A stretch of DNA of 25,844 bases from Rhodobacteraceae bacterium UBA2776 (GCA_002352425.1 DEIK01000021.1:1-25844), one strand, 5' to 3'; shown: positions 1-7,741, counted from the stretch's first letter. The notes: generated by a model from the sequence alone, not told the origin. A program made the numbers and translations.

Positions 1-23
1 TTGATGGCTACTTTTACAGTCAT
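1..23 (-). CDS. gap: Glyceraldehyde-3-phosphate dehydrogenase, first codons only (partial)
   Basis: Only the beginning of this gene lies in the window; it runs off the left edge. The minus strand reads ATG followed by codons for T-V-K-V-A-I, the usual opening of bacterial GAPDH before its NAD-binding Gly-rich loop. A GAGGAAG ribosome site sits 7 bases upstream of the ATG, and the start lies 11 bases after the transketolase stop, so it would be the next gene in the same transcript. Identity rests on seven residues plus context: the order cbbF-cbbP-cbbT-cbbG is that of the Rhodobacter cbbII operon. The assignment is probable, not proven. Confidence 0.6.
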
Positions 24-34
24 GATTTTCTTCC

Positions 35-1999
35 TCAAAGCAGGTTCTTAACGGCGGACACAACGGATTTTGCCGTGATGCCGAAATGTTCGTACAACTC
101 GTCCGCAGGGGCTGATGCGCCAAAGCCGGTCATGCCGACAAAGGCCGAATTGTCGCCCAGAAGTTTGCCCCAGCCTTGCTCAATCGCGGCCTCAACGCCG
201 ACTCGTGGCGCGGTGCCCAAAACCGATGCGCGATAGGCGGCGTCTTGCTCTGCAAACAGCTCAAAACACGGGGCGGATACGACGGCGGCCTTGATGCCAT
301 CCTCGGCCAATGCGTCGGCGGCGTTCATGGCGATTTCCACCTCAGAGCCCGTGGCGATCAGCGTCACGTCACGCCCCCCCGCAGGGTCGCGCAGCACATA
401 TGCGCCACGCGCGACCATGTTGGTGTCTGTGTGGCTGGTGCGCAGGCAAGGCAGGCCTTGGCGGGACAGGCAATGGATCGACGGGGTGGCTGTCGAGGTG
501 GCGGCGATTTGCCAAGCCTCGGCGGTCTCCACCACGTCGGCAGGGCGAAACACCCATGTGTTCGGCATGGCGCGCAAGCTGGCGATGGTTTCTACCGGTT
601 GGTGGGTTGGGCCGTCTTCCCCCAAGCCAATGCTGTCATGCGTCATCACATAGGACACCGGCAGGCCCATCAGGGCTGACAGGCGGATCGCGCCACGGCA
701 GTAGTCTGCAAAGGCCAAAAAGGTGCCGCCATAGGCAAGGAACCCACCGTGCAGCGCGATGCCGTTCATGGCGGCGGCCATGCCGTGTTCGCGCACGCCG
801 TAGTAGATGTAGCTGCCGGCGTAATTGTCTTTGCTGACGGTCTCCATCGCGGATGTTTTGGTCAGATTTGAGCCTGTCAAATCAGCCGATCCCCCCGCCG
901 TGTTGGGCAAGGTCGCGTTGATGATTTCCAGCGCCATTTGACTGGCTTTGCGTGTCGCGACCTTTGGGGCGTCTTTGGACAGGCGGTGCTTATAGGCGGT
1001 GATGGCGGCGTCCAGTCCGGTTGTGTCTGGAGCGGCCAACGAGGCCTTAAATGCATCGGCTTTGGGCGCTGCGGCTAAACGGAAATCCCATGCCAAACGC
1101 GCGGTTTTGCCGCGTGTCGCGATGGCGTGCCAATCGTCATAGACCTCGGCAGGGATTTCAAACGGGGCGTGCGGCCACCCCAAAGCCTTGCGTGTCAGGG
1201 CGATTTCGTCGTCGCCCAAAGGGGCGCCGTGGGTGGCGGAGGTGCCTTGTTTGTTCGGTGCGCCGTAACCGATGATGGTTTTGCATGCGATCATTGAGGG
1301 GCGCGGATCAGCCTTTGCGACCTCAATCGCGGTGGCCACGGCGTCCTTGTCGTGACCATCGACGGATTGGACGTGCCAGCCCGCCGCTTCAAAGCGCATT
1401 TGTTGGTTCATGGAGGAGGAGAGCGACACGGCCCCGTCAATGGTGATGGCGTTGTCGTCCCACATCACAACCAAACGGCCCAAACCCGTATTCCCTGCCA
1501 AATCAATGGCTTCGTGGCTGATGCCTTCCATCAGGCAGCCATCCCCAGCGATCACATAGGTATAGTGATCAACCAGGTCATTGCCAAACCGCGCGTTGTG
1601 CATGCGTTCGGCCAACGCCATACCGACAGCGGTTGAAATACCCTGACCCAGCGGGCCTGTGGTGGTTTCAATGCCCATCGCGTGGCCATATTCAGGGTGG
1701 CCAGCAGTGCGGAATCCCATCTGGCGGAAGTTTCTGATCTGGTTGATGTCCATGTCGCTGTAGCCCAGCAAATGGTTGATTGCGTAGACCAGCATCGAGC
1801 CGTGCCCCGCCGACATCACGAACCGGTCGCGGTCGGCCCATTTATCGGCCGTCGGGTCAATGGTCATGAAGCGGTTGAACAGGACAGTCGCCACATCAGC
1901 CATGCCCATCGGCGCACCAGGGTGGCCTGAATTGGCGGCTTGAACCGCGTCCATGCTTAAGGCGCGAATGGCGTTGGCCATGTTGTTTTCATTGGTCAT
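35..1999 (-). CDS. tkt: Transketolase
   Basis: Thiamine-diphosphate enzyme that moves two-carbon ketol units between sugar phosphates in the pentose phosphate and Calvin cycles; cytoplasmic. The protein has 654 residues, full length for the family. It opens with the conserved NSGHPGAPMG segment (about residues 24-33), has the ThDP/Mg motif beginning GDGCLMEG and ending with D-N (about 152-182), and a pyrimidine-domain segment with the REHGM signature and the HDSIGLGEDGPTHQP loop that contacts substrate. The start at 1999 is preceded by GAGGG at good spacing; a second Met six codons in is a weaker alternative. It lies 15 bases downstream of phosphoribulokinase, so it is part of a cbbF-cbbP-cbbT-gap transcript. 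In this setting cbbT would be an equally suitable name. No defects seen. Confidence 0.96.
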   Translation of the reverse strand: MTNENNMANAIRALSMDAVQAANSGHPGAPMGMADVATVLFNRFMTIDPTADKWADRDRFVMSAGHGSMLVYAINHLLGYSDMDINQIRNFRQMGFRTAGHPEYGHAMGIETTTGPLGQGISTAVGMALAERMHNARFGNDLVDHYTYVIAGDGCLMEGISHEAIDLAGNTGLGRLVVMWDDNAITIDGAVSLSSSMNQQMRFEAAGWHVQSVDGHDKDAVATAIEVAKADPRPSMIACKTIIGYGAPNKQGTSATHGAPLGDDEIALTRKALGWPHAPFEIPAEVYDDWHAIATRGKTARLAWDFRLAAAPKADAFKASLAAPDTTGLDAAITAYKHRLSKDAPKVATRKASQMALEIINATLPNTAGGSADLTGSNLTKTSAMETVSKDNYAGSYIYYGVREHGMAAAMNGIALHGGFLAYGGTFLAFADYCRGAIRLSALMGLPVSYVMTHDSIGLGEDGPTHQPVETIASLRAMPNTWVFRPADVVETAEAWQIAATSTATPSIHCLSRQGLPCLRTSHTDTNMVARGAYVLRDPAGGRDVTLIATGSEVEIAMNAADALAEDGIKAAVVSAPCFELFAEQDAAYRASVLGTAPRVGVEAAIEQGWGKLLGDNSAFVGMTGFGASAPADELYEHFGITAKSVVSAVKNLL

Positions 2000-2014
2000 A
2001 ATCTTGGCCCTCGT

Positions 2015-2887
2015 TTATGCGCGTTTTGATTCAGAGATCATGCGTTCCACCATCGGTGTGAAAATCAGCTGCATCGCCAACTCCATCTTGCCACCTGGCA
2101 CCACGATTGAATTGGCGCGGCTCATGAAACTGTCGTGGATCATGGATTGCAGGTAGGGAAAATCAATGCCGCGCGGGTTTTTGAACCGGATCACCACGAG
2201 GCTTTCATCCGCCGTGGGGATCCAGCGCGAGATCATCGGGTTCGAGGTGTCGACGATCGGCACCCGCTGAAAATTGATGTCCGTTTCGGTAAATTGCGGC
2301 ATGATGCAATGCACATAGGCGTGCATGCGGCGCAGGATGGTGTCGGTCACGGCTTCGGTGGTGTAGCCGCGCTGGTTTTTGTCGCGGTGGATTTTCTGAA
2401 TCCATTCAAGGTTCACCACTGGCACCACGCCGATTTTCATATCGGCATATTTGGGCAGATCAATGCTGTCGTTTTTAACGGCCCCATGCAGACCCTCGTA
2501 GAACAGCAAATCGGTGCCTGTTTCGATGTCCTGCCATTCGGTAAAGGTGCCCGAGGCCGCGCCCAAGGCAGCACCCTCGATGTCGTTGTGAACGTAATAG
2601 CGTTTCTTGCCAGTGCCGGTTTCACCGTAGGATTTGAACACGGCTTCCAGTTCACTCAACGCGTTGGCCTCATAGCTGAAATGGCTAAAGGTGTGGTCGC
2701 CTTTGGCATAGTGTTTTTCCAGTTCGGCCTTCATCGCCGCGCGGTCGAACTTGTGAAACGCGTCACCCTCGATGGTGGCGGCGGTGACGCCTTCGCGGCG
2801 AAAAATTTGCTCGAACGTGTCTTTGACGGTCGATGTGCCAGCCCCGGAGGAGCCAGTGACGGAAATGATGGGGTGCTTTTTGCTCAT
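2015..2887 (-). CDS. prkB: Phosphoribulokinase
   Basis: Phosphorylates ribulose 5-phosphate with ATP to make ribulose 1,5-bisphosphate, the RuBisCO substrate; the committed step of the Calvin cycle. The 290-residue length fits the short proteobacterial class (class I) rather than the longer plant and cyanobacterial type. A P-loop variant GSSGAGTST is at residues 12-20, followed by the acidic and His residues of the substrate-binding region and the FYEGLHGA segment conserved in PRK. The start has an AAGGAAA ribosome site that overlaps the fbp stop codon; only 12 bases separate the genes, which suggests co-translation. Also called cbbP. PRK has no established role other than CBB-type carbon fixation, so its presence predicts RuBisCO elsewhere in the genome. 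Confidence 0.95.
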   Translation of the reverse strand: MSKKHPIISVTGSSGAGTSTVKDTFEQIFRREGVTAATIEGDAFHKFDRAAMKAELEKHYAKGDHTFSHFSYEANALSELEAVFKSYGETGTGKKRYYVHNDIEGAALGAASGTFTEWQDIETGTDLLFYEGLHGAVKNDSIDLPKYADMKIGVVPVVNLEWIQKIHRDKNQRGYTTEAVTDTILRRMHAYVHCIMPQFTETDINFQRVPIVDTSNPMISRWIPTADESLVVIRFKNPRGIDFPYLQSMIHDSFMSRANSIVVPGGKMELAMQLIFTPMVERMISESKRA

Positions 2888-2899
2888 GTCATATTTTCC

Positions 2900-3907
2900 T
2901 TAATCGCGAAACAGGCCTCGGGCGCCAAACAGGGCCGAGACTTCTTTTTCAGGCAGGTCATGGTAGGCGGTCAGGCGGTCGACTTTTTTGGGGGTGCCGA
3001 ACACAAAGGGGGTGCGGGCGTGCAATTCTTTGGCGGTTTGGTCCAATATCCGGTCGTGTTCATTGGTGGCGTGGCCCTCGGCCTGTTCCACCAAAAACGC
3101 CATCGGGGCGCATTCATAGACCATGCGCAAACGACCGGCCCCATATCCTTCGCGGGCATCTGCCGGATACAGGAATATGCCGCCACGGGTCAGAATGCGG
3201 TGGGTTTCGGCCACCAATGACGCCACCCAACGCATGTTGAAATTACGCCCGTGCACCCCGTCGGCCCCTGCAATGCAATCATCAATGTAGGCGCGCACAG
3301 GTTTGGTCCAGTGCCGGTAGTTTGAGGCGTTGATGGCGTATTCGGTCGAGGCCTTTGGCACGGTCACGGCTGCATTGGCCAGCTCATAACGGGCTGTGTC
3401 GGGGGAGAGGATGTAGAATTGTGTGCCTTTACCAAAGGTAATCATCAGGCCGGTTTGTGGCCCAAAGATGATGTAGCCCGCTGCGATTTGCTCGTGGGCG
3501 GGGCGCAAGAAGCTGTCATCGCCATTGTCCTTGGCTTTGAAAATCGAAAAGATCGTGCCGATAGAGACGTTCACGTCGATGTTGGAGGAGCCGTCAAGCG
3601 GGTCAATCGCCAGTGCGTATTTGCCGTTTGGGTCCAACTCGACCACGGTGTCTTGTTCTTCGGAGGCATACCAGCGCACGTCCAGTGATTTCAGTGCGGC
3701 GGCAAAGGCCTCGTCTGCCATCACATCCAAGGTTTTTTGTTGGTCGCCATCCGAATTTTCGCCAACGGCCCCGCCTAAAGTCTGCCCTAAAGAGCCGCGA
3801 GCGATGGTTTTGGCAAGGTCGGCCCCAACGGTGCAAAGGCCGTTGATCAGGGGATATAAATCGGCTGGGATATGGCTGTCCCCAATGATAGTTTTGTCCG
3901 ATTGCAT
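2900..3907 (-). CDS. fbp: Fructose-1,6-bisphosphatase, class I
   Basis: Hydrolyses fructose 1,6-bisphosphate to fructose 6-phosphate in gluconeogenesis and the Calvin cycle; some Calvin-cycle versions also act on sedoheptulose bisphosphate. At 335 residues it is full length. The metal-binding signature DPLDGSSN is at residues 102-109, with the following IGTIFSIF segment; upstream are the SEEQ loop and, later, the NMRWVASLVAE and RGGIFLYP segments typical of class I enzymes. It is the first gene of the minus-strand cbb transcript and faces the LysR regulator across about 130 bases. Also known as cbbF. The ATG at 3907 is the only sensible start, and the upstream leader carries a 13-base direct repeat listed separately. 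No defects seen. Confidence 0.95.
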   Translation of the reverse strand: MQSDKTIIGDSHIPADLYPLINGLCTVGADLAKTIARGSLGQTLGGAVGENSDGDQQKTLDVMADEAFAAALKSLDVRWYASEEQDTVVELDPNGKYALAIDPLDGSSNIDVNVSIGTIFSIFKAKDNGDDSFLRPAHEQIAAGYIIFGPQTGLMITFGKGTQFYILSPDTARYELANAAVTVPKASTEYAINASNYRHWTKPVRAYIDDCIAGADGVHGRNFNMRWVASLVAETHRILTRGGIFLYPADAREGYGAGRLRMVYECAPMAFLVEQAEGHATNEHDRILDQTAKELHARTPFVFGTPKKVDRLTAYHDLPEKEVSALFGARGLFRD

Positions 3908-3921
3908 GGTAATCCCCCGAT

Positions 3922-3950
3922 TATGACCTGCGATGAGTATGACCTGCGAT
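3922..3950. repeat. 13-base direct repeat ahead of fbp
   Basis: The plus-strand string TATGACCTGCGAT occurs at 3922-3934 and again, identical, at 3938-3950, a 16-base period. It lies 14 bases upstream of the fbp start codon, in the region where the fbp transcript should begin or where its leader lies. Two identical copies this close are unlikely by chance. It could be a recent small duplication or a binding site; I cannot tell which. Confidence 0.85.
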
Positions 3951-3969
3951 TCTGGCCCGTTTTGGCTTT

Positions 3970-3994
3970 TTCAATTGTATTCCATAAGTTGAAT
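3970..3994. promoter_or_regulatory. Possible CbbR operator in the cbbF-cbbR divergent region
   Basis: An AT-rich inverted repeat, TTCAA (3970-3974), 14 bases, TTGAA (3989-3993), sits in the divergent spacer between fbp and the LysR gene. An inner ATTC/GAAT pair (3979-3982 and 3991-3994) overlaps it. LysR regulators commonly bind interrupted dyads with a T-N11-A core in exactly this position, next to their own promoter. The dyad is visible; its binding by CbbR is inferred. Confidence 0.4.
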
Positions 3995-4039
3995 GATTAT
4001 AGAATTTAATAAGATGGAAGTCAGATTAAGGAAAATTTA

Positions 4040-4963
4040 ATTCAGAAGCTGGATGCGATAACTTTCAAGCAGTTACGGGCGATCCGAGCCGTGGCCGAAC
4101 ATGGAACTTTGTCGGCAGCCGCCGAAGCGGTCGGGCTGACGCCGCCGGCAATCCACACCCAGCTGCGAATTTTGGAAGAGAATATGCAATGCCGATTGGT
4201 CGATCGAGGCGGCGGCCAGGGCGCGCGGTTGACCGCCGAAGGACAGGCGGTTTTGGCGGCGCAACACTCCATTCAAAATGCCCTGGCGGGTTGCTTGCAA
4301 CAGGTGCGCGCCCTGCGCAGTGGCCAAAGCGGCGTTGTGGTGCTGGGGGTGGTGTCGACCGGAAAATATTTTGCCCCCGGATTGGTTGCGATGTTGCAAA
4401 AGCACTATCCAGATATCGACGTGGTGCTGCGGGTCGGCAATCGTGACGCGATTGTGCGGTCTTTGCAGCGGCAATCCATTGATCTGGCCATCATGGGGCG
4501 CCCACCGCGCAGCCCCGCTGTTATGGTTGAGCCGATTGGCAGTCATCCGCATGTGATGATCGCCTCTCCGGAGCATCATTTGGCTGGCAAAAAGAACATC
4601 AGCCCCGAAGATTTGTTGGCCGAGGTTTTTATTGCCCGTGAAGACGGGTCCGGCACCCGCATTCTGATGATACGGTATCTGGACCGGATCGGGGATGGGG
4701 CCACCTACCGGTTCATTGAAATGGGCACCAACGAGACCATCAAACAAGCGGTGATTGCGGGGTTGGGCATCGCGATGATCTCGCAACATACCGTCACTGA
4801 GGAGTTGAAATCAGGCCGCTTGGTTACGATCGAGCCCGAGGGGCTGCCGATAGAGCGCAAATGGTATCTACTGCAGCGTGAAGATCTGACAGAAACCCCC
4901 GCAATTGCCACGGTGCATCAGTTTATTTCTGAACTGCGGGGATCGTTTTTGCCGACACTGTAG
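4040..4963 (+). CDS. cbbR: LysR-family regulator, CbbR-like
   Basis: LysR-type regulator with an N-terminal winged helix-turn-helix (about residues 5-65: FKQLRAIRAVAEHGTLSAAA, then an AIHTQLR recognition helix) and a substrate-binding effector domain (about 95-300). Divergent placement next to cbbF-cbbP-cbbT suggests it controls those genes, as CbbR does. The start is odd. The first GTG in frame (4091) would remove the first helix of the DNA-binding domain, and no ATG lies between it and an in-frame stop at 4010. An ATT at 4040 lies 7 bases after AAGGA and gives a complete 307-residue protein, so I use it. A short frame, ATG at 4014 to TAA at 4038-4040, overlaps that ATT by one base. Alternative: a point or sequencing change of an original ATG. 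Confidence 0.85.
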   Translation: MQKLDAITFKQLRAIRAVAEHGTLSAAAEAVGLTPPAIHTQLRILEENMQCRLVDRGGGQGARLTAEGQAVLAAQHSIQNALAGCLQQVRALRSGQSGVVVLGVVSTGKYFAPGLVAMLQKHYPDIDVVLRVGNRDAIVRSLQRQSIDLAIMGRPPRSPAVMVEPIGSHPHVMIASPEHHLAGKKNISPEDLLAEVFIAREDGSGTRILMIRYLDRIGDGATYRFIEMGTNETIKQAVIAGLGIAMISQHTVTEELKSGRLVTIEPEGLPIERKWYLLQREDLTETPAIATVHQFISELRGSFLPTL

Positions 4964-5005
4964 GGCAAACGCTCATCAAGCCTTACGGCATTCTTCGCTG
5001 CGATA

Positions 5006-5394
5006 TCACACTGTTCTGGCGACCACTTGGACCTCAACAATCGCAGCTTGCCGCCGCAGATCTACGACCTCGGCAGCGGTCCATGCCGGATAGGGAGCCT
5101 GCACATAGTCGGCGCGAATTGTGCTGAACAGATCAAAGTGGTCAAGAATACCAACATGGTAATGGGTCATTTCGACAAGAGCAGCAAAAGTCAGGTCTGC
5201 ATGATCTAGAACCAGATTGTTTTTTCAAAAACGTTTTGGATCTGTGCAGCGGGATCATCGGGCATTTTCCCATCTAAATCTGTCCCCGTAACGCCTGTCA
5301 GAAAGACGTGATCGCCCGAAATGATGGCTGGAGACAGTTTTAGCTGCTCGGCTGCTGCCTTGTAATTTGGTGGCACAATCGGTCGTAAGGTCAT
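5006..5394 (-). pseudogene. RidA/YjgF-family protein, frameshifted
   Basis: The first 60-odd codons (start ATG at 5392-5394) give an N-terminal Rid-family half, including the GDHVFLTGVTG strand, and then hit a stop at 5206. The minus strand continues in another frame as LDHADLTFAALVEM through YPAWTAAEVVDLRRQA to a TGA at 5006-5008, which is the missing C-terminal half. One missing base near 5215 restores a protein of normal length, about 129 residues. The position of the deaminase arginine seen in true RidA (before V-E-I-E) is Ile here, so the intact protein would probably not have been a classical imine deaminase. The ATG overlaps the stop of the upstream LysR gene (ATGA), so the two were translationally coupled. 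Confidence 0.75.
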
Positions 5395-6274
5395 GGCGGG
5401 GTCCTTTGTATTGTCCAGGGTGTTATTGCAGATACTTCTGGATGTAAAAAACCAATGATTGTGCGCCGCAATGTTGGGCGACTGCAGTGCAGATGCGAGG
5501 CGAGCACCAGTTCTCGGCTCTCGGTGGCATCGCCAAGCGCAAGACAGCGCAGAGTTTTTGCCATATCATCTGCAAACAGGCGTTGGGGCACGATTGAGAC
5601 GCCAAACCCTTGCGCAACAAGGTTTTCAACCGCATCAATGGAATTCAGTTCAATAGCAGGATTGAACGAAAGGCCGCGCGCGTTCAGGCTGGTGAAAATT
5701 TGCTGCCCCAACCAGGTGCGCGGGTTAAACGCTATATAGGGTTGATCCCGTAGCAATTCATCTATCGCCAAATGTTTGGGGGTGCTTGGGGCGGCGATTA
5801 GGAACAAAGGCTCGTTCGCAGTGAGGTCCAAGGTGATGTCGGCATGGGACTGGTTCGGGGCTGTGAAAAATGCGAAATCCCCCCCCCCGTTGCAACCGCT
5901 TTGGCCAGTTCTTCGGGAAATCCAGACCGTGTGGTGACTTGCAGGTTGGCAAAACGGGTTTGGAGCTGTGTTCGGATCACTGGCAGAATTGTTTGCAATG
6001 TGGTTGGTGCAAAACCAAACGAAGCGGTTCCATCCAGCCTGTTATGGGCCGACAACCCTTTCAGATCGTCGATCTTGGCGATGATGACGCGCGCACGCAC
6101 TACATAATCGCGGCCAAGCGGAGTCAGTTCTGGTCGGGCGGTGCTGCGATCAAACAGCTGTGCGCCGATTTGATCCTCTAGCTGGCGCATCTGGATGCAA
6201 ACTGCTGAATGGCTAAGGTGAATGGCCGCTGCTGCGGTGGTCGGCGATGGCAATGAGGGATGAGAGGTGATCAA
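5391..6274 (-). pseudogene. LysR-family regulator, frameshifted at a C10/G10 run
   Basis: Two overlapping reading frames make one LysR protein. The upstream part has the end of the helix-turn-helix (SAVCIQMRQLEDQIG then LFDRS) and the start of the effector domain up to a Gly triplet encoded by ten G (5879-5888). The rest follows in another frame: DFAFFTAPNQSHADITLDLT and on to the usual C-terminal LVAQGFGVSIVPQ segment. Eleven or eight G would restore the frame. The N-terminus is also suspect: only a TTG start (6272-6274) without a ribosome site is available, and the first helix is missing. It faces a CoA-transferase gene and overlaps the RidA-like gene by ATGA. It probably once regulated that divergent catabolic operon. 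Confidence 0.78.
5879..5888. repeat. Ten-base C run (G run on the coding strand)
   Basis: An uninterrupted run of ten C on the plus strand lies inside the LysR gene. The reading frame changes exactly here, so the run length decides whether the regulator is made. Runs this long are slippage-prone in replication and are error-prone in several sequencing chemistries. Confidence 0.95.
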
Positions 6275-6392
6275 GGCGCATATTTCGTTGTGGAATTAAT
6301 TATGTTAAATGTAAAATAGTTTCATTTTCTTTACAACAACAACCCCATAGAGTCGGCCAAAGGCGAGTCAGCCAAGCTTAGGGAATTTACAC
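6275..6392. promoter_or_regulatory. Divergent spacer between the LysR gene and the CoA-transferase gene
   Basis: This short spacer is clearly AT-rich from about 6290 to 6340, unlike the flanking coding DNA, as expected for back-to-back promoters with a LysR site. A clean ribosome site (TAGGGAA) precedes the CoA-transferase ATG. I could not place -35/-10 boxes or an operator with confidence. Confidence 0.4.
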
Positions 6393-7583
6393 ATGTCACC
6401 ACAAAACACTGGTCCATTGAAGGGCCTTCGCATTCTGGATATGTCGCGTATTTTGGCGGGACCATATGCGACGCAATTGTTGGGCGATATGGGTGCGGAT
6501 GTGATCAAGGTTGAGCGACCCGGTATGGGGGATGACACCCGTGGCTGGGGGCCGCCCTATGTCACCGCGGCCGCTGGTGAGGCCAGCAATGAAAGCGCTT
6601 ATTACATGAGCGCAAACCGCAACAAGCGCAGTATAGCTGTGGATATGGCGGATCCGGAAGGCGCCGAGACTCTGCGCTGTTTGGCTGAAAAGGCCGATGT
6701 GGTGATCCAGAATTTCAAGCCAAAGGGGTTAACTAAATACGGGCTGGACTACGACGCGATTTCGGCGCGCAATCCTGCGACGGTTTACTGTTCTATTAGC
6801 GGTTTTGGCCAAACAGGACCAAATTCGCATCGGGCGGGTTATGATCTGTTAGCCCAAGCGGCGGGCGGCATCATGAGCCTGACAGGCGACCCTGATGGGG
6901 CGCCAACCAAAGTGGGTGTCGGCATTGCGGATATCATGTGCGGCATGTACGCCAGCAATGCCATTTTGGCAGCCCTGCGGCATCGCGATGCTACCGGCGA
7001 GGGGCAGCATATCGATATTGCGCTGGCTGATACTCAGGTGGCGTGGTTGGCCAATGAGGGGGTGAACTATCTGTTGTCGGGCGACGCACCGCAGCGGCGC
7101 GGCAATCAGCATCCCAATATCGTCCCCTATCAGGTGTTTGAGTGTGCCGACGGTCATGCAGTGGTCGCCGTGGGCAATGACGCCCAATTCACACGGTTTG
7201 CGGCATTGATTGGCCTGCCGGAACTGGCCGAGGATGCGCGGTTTGCGACCAACACGGCGCGGCTGGAACACCGGGTCGCGCTGATCGCAACCCTTGAGGC
7301 GCGTATCCGCCAAATCAAGAAAACCACGTTGGTGGCGGATATGGAGGTTGCTGGCGTGCCGGGGGGCGAGATCAACACAGTGCCCGAGGTGTTTGTCTCG
7401 GAGCAGGTTTTGGCGCGTGATATGAAGATTACGATGCCGCACCCGCAGGCCGGTTCTGGCCACGTCGATCTGATCGGCAATCCGGTGAAATTCAGCGCCA
7501 CACCTGTCAGCTATCGCCACCATCCGCCTTTGTGCGGTGAGCATACGGACGACATTTTGGCCGAGTGGCTGGGGGAAGAATGA
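6393..7583 (+). CDS. Class III CoA-transferase (CaiB/BaiF family)
   Basis: Transfers CoA between carboxylic acids through an aspartyl-CoA thioester intermediate. The 396-residue length is normal for the family. The N-terminal LKGLRILDMSRILAGPYA and the GADVIKVERPGMGDDTR segment are family hallmarks; the predicted catalytic Asp is D180 in GIADIMCG. The ATG at 6393 has a good ribosome site. The gene is intact, but what follows is a ruined acyl-CoA dehydrogenase stub whose ATG overlaps this stop (TGATG), and its divergent regulator is broken. A LysR regulator, CoA-transferase and acyl-CoA dehydrogenase together recall glutarate-CoA transferase/glutaryl-CoA dehydrogenase loci, but the substrate cannot be read from sequence; glutarate or another dicarboxylate is only a suggestion. 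Confidence 0.9.
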   Translation: MSPQNTGPLKGLRILDMSRILAGPYATQLLGDMGADVIKVERPGMGDDTRGWGPPYVTAAAGEASNESAYYMSANRNKRSIAVDMADPEGAETLRCLAEKADVVIQNFKPKGLTKYGLDYDAISARNPATVYCSISGFGQTGPNSHRAGYDLLAQAAGGIMSLTGDPDGAPTKVGVGIADIMCGMYASNAILAALRHRDATGEGQHIDIALADTQVAWLANEGVNYLLSGDAPQRRGNQHPNIVPYQVFECADGHAVVAVGNDAQFTRFAALIGLPELAEDARFATNTARLEHRVALIATLEARIRQIKKTTLVADMEVAGVPGGEINTVPEVFVSEQVLARDMKITMPHPQAGSGHVDLIGNPVKFSATPVSYRHHPPLCGEHTDDILAEWLGEE

Positions 7584-7741
7584 TGTTTGAACTGACTTCA
7601 GAACAGGTACAGATAAAGGCGCAGCGCGAGAATTGGCCCAAGGGGTTTTTAAGGCCCGGGCAGCCGAGGTCGACCGCAGTGAGAAATACCCATGGGACAA
7701 TGTCGCGGCGCTGACCGAGGCTGGCTTCATGGGGATGCGCT
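7583..7741 (+). pseudogene. Acyl-CoA dehydrogenase, N-terminal stub with frameshift
   Basis: Starting at the ATG overlapping the CoA-transferase stop, the sequence encodes MFELTSEQVQI, a typical acyl-CoA dehydrogenase opening. Near 7630 the frame changes, and the homology continues as ELAQGVFKARAAEVDRSEKY, then WDNVAALTEAGFMGM, ending about 7737. Here the similarity stops dead: over 300 residues of the usual enzyme, including the FAD and substrate domains, are missing. The stub abuts a fragment of an unrelated thiamine-diphosphate enzyme. In the intact ancestor it would have oxidised the acyl-CoA made by the adjacent CoA-transferase. Not functional as it stands. Confidence 0.75.

Noticed and set aside
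2135..3220. Long open plus-strand frame of 361 codons opposite prk and fbp
   Set aside because: It spans two unmistakable genes, has no ribosome site and shows no family signature; codon bias of the real genes keeps the opposite strand open.
4073..4789. Minus-strand frame of 238 codons opposite cbbR
   Set aside because: His/Gln-rich composition typical of an antisense shadow; the plus strand encodes a clear LysR protein.
5027..5209. Small plus-strand frame opposite the RidA-like gene
   Set aside because: The minus strand encodes the matching C-terminal half of a Rid protein here, which explains the openness.
5206..5394. The 62-codon RidA-like half as a complete small protein
   Set aside because: Its missing half follows directly in another frame, so it is one broken gene.
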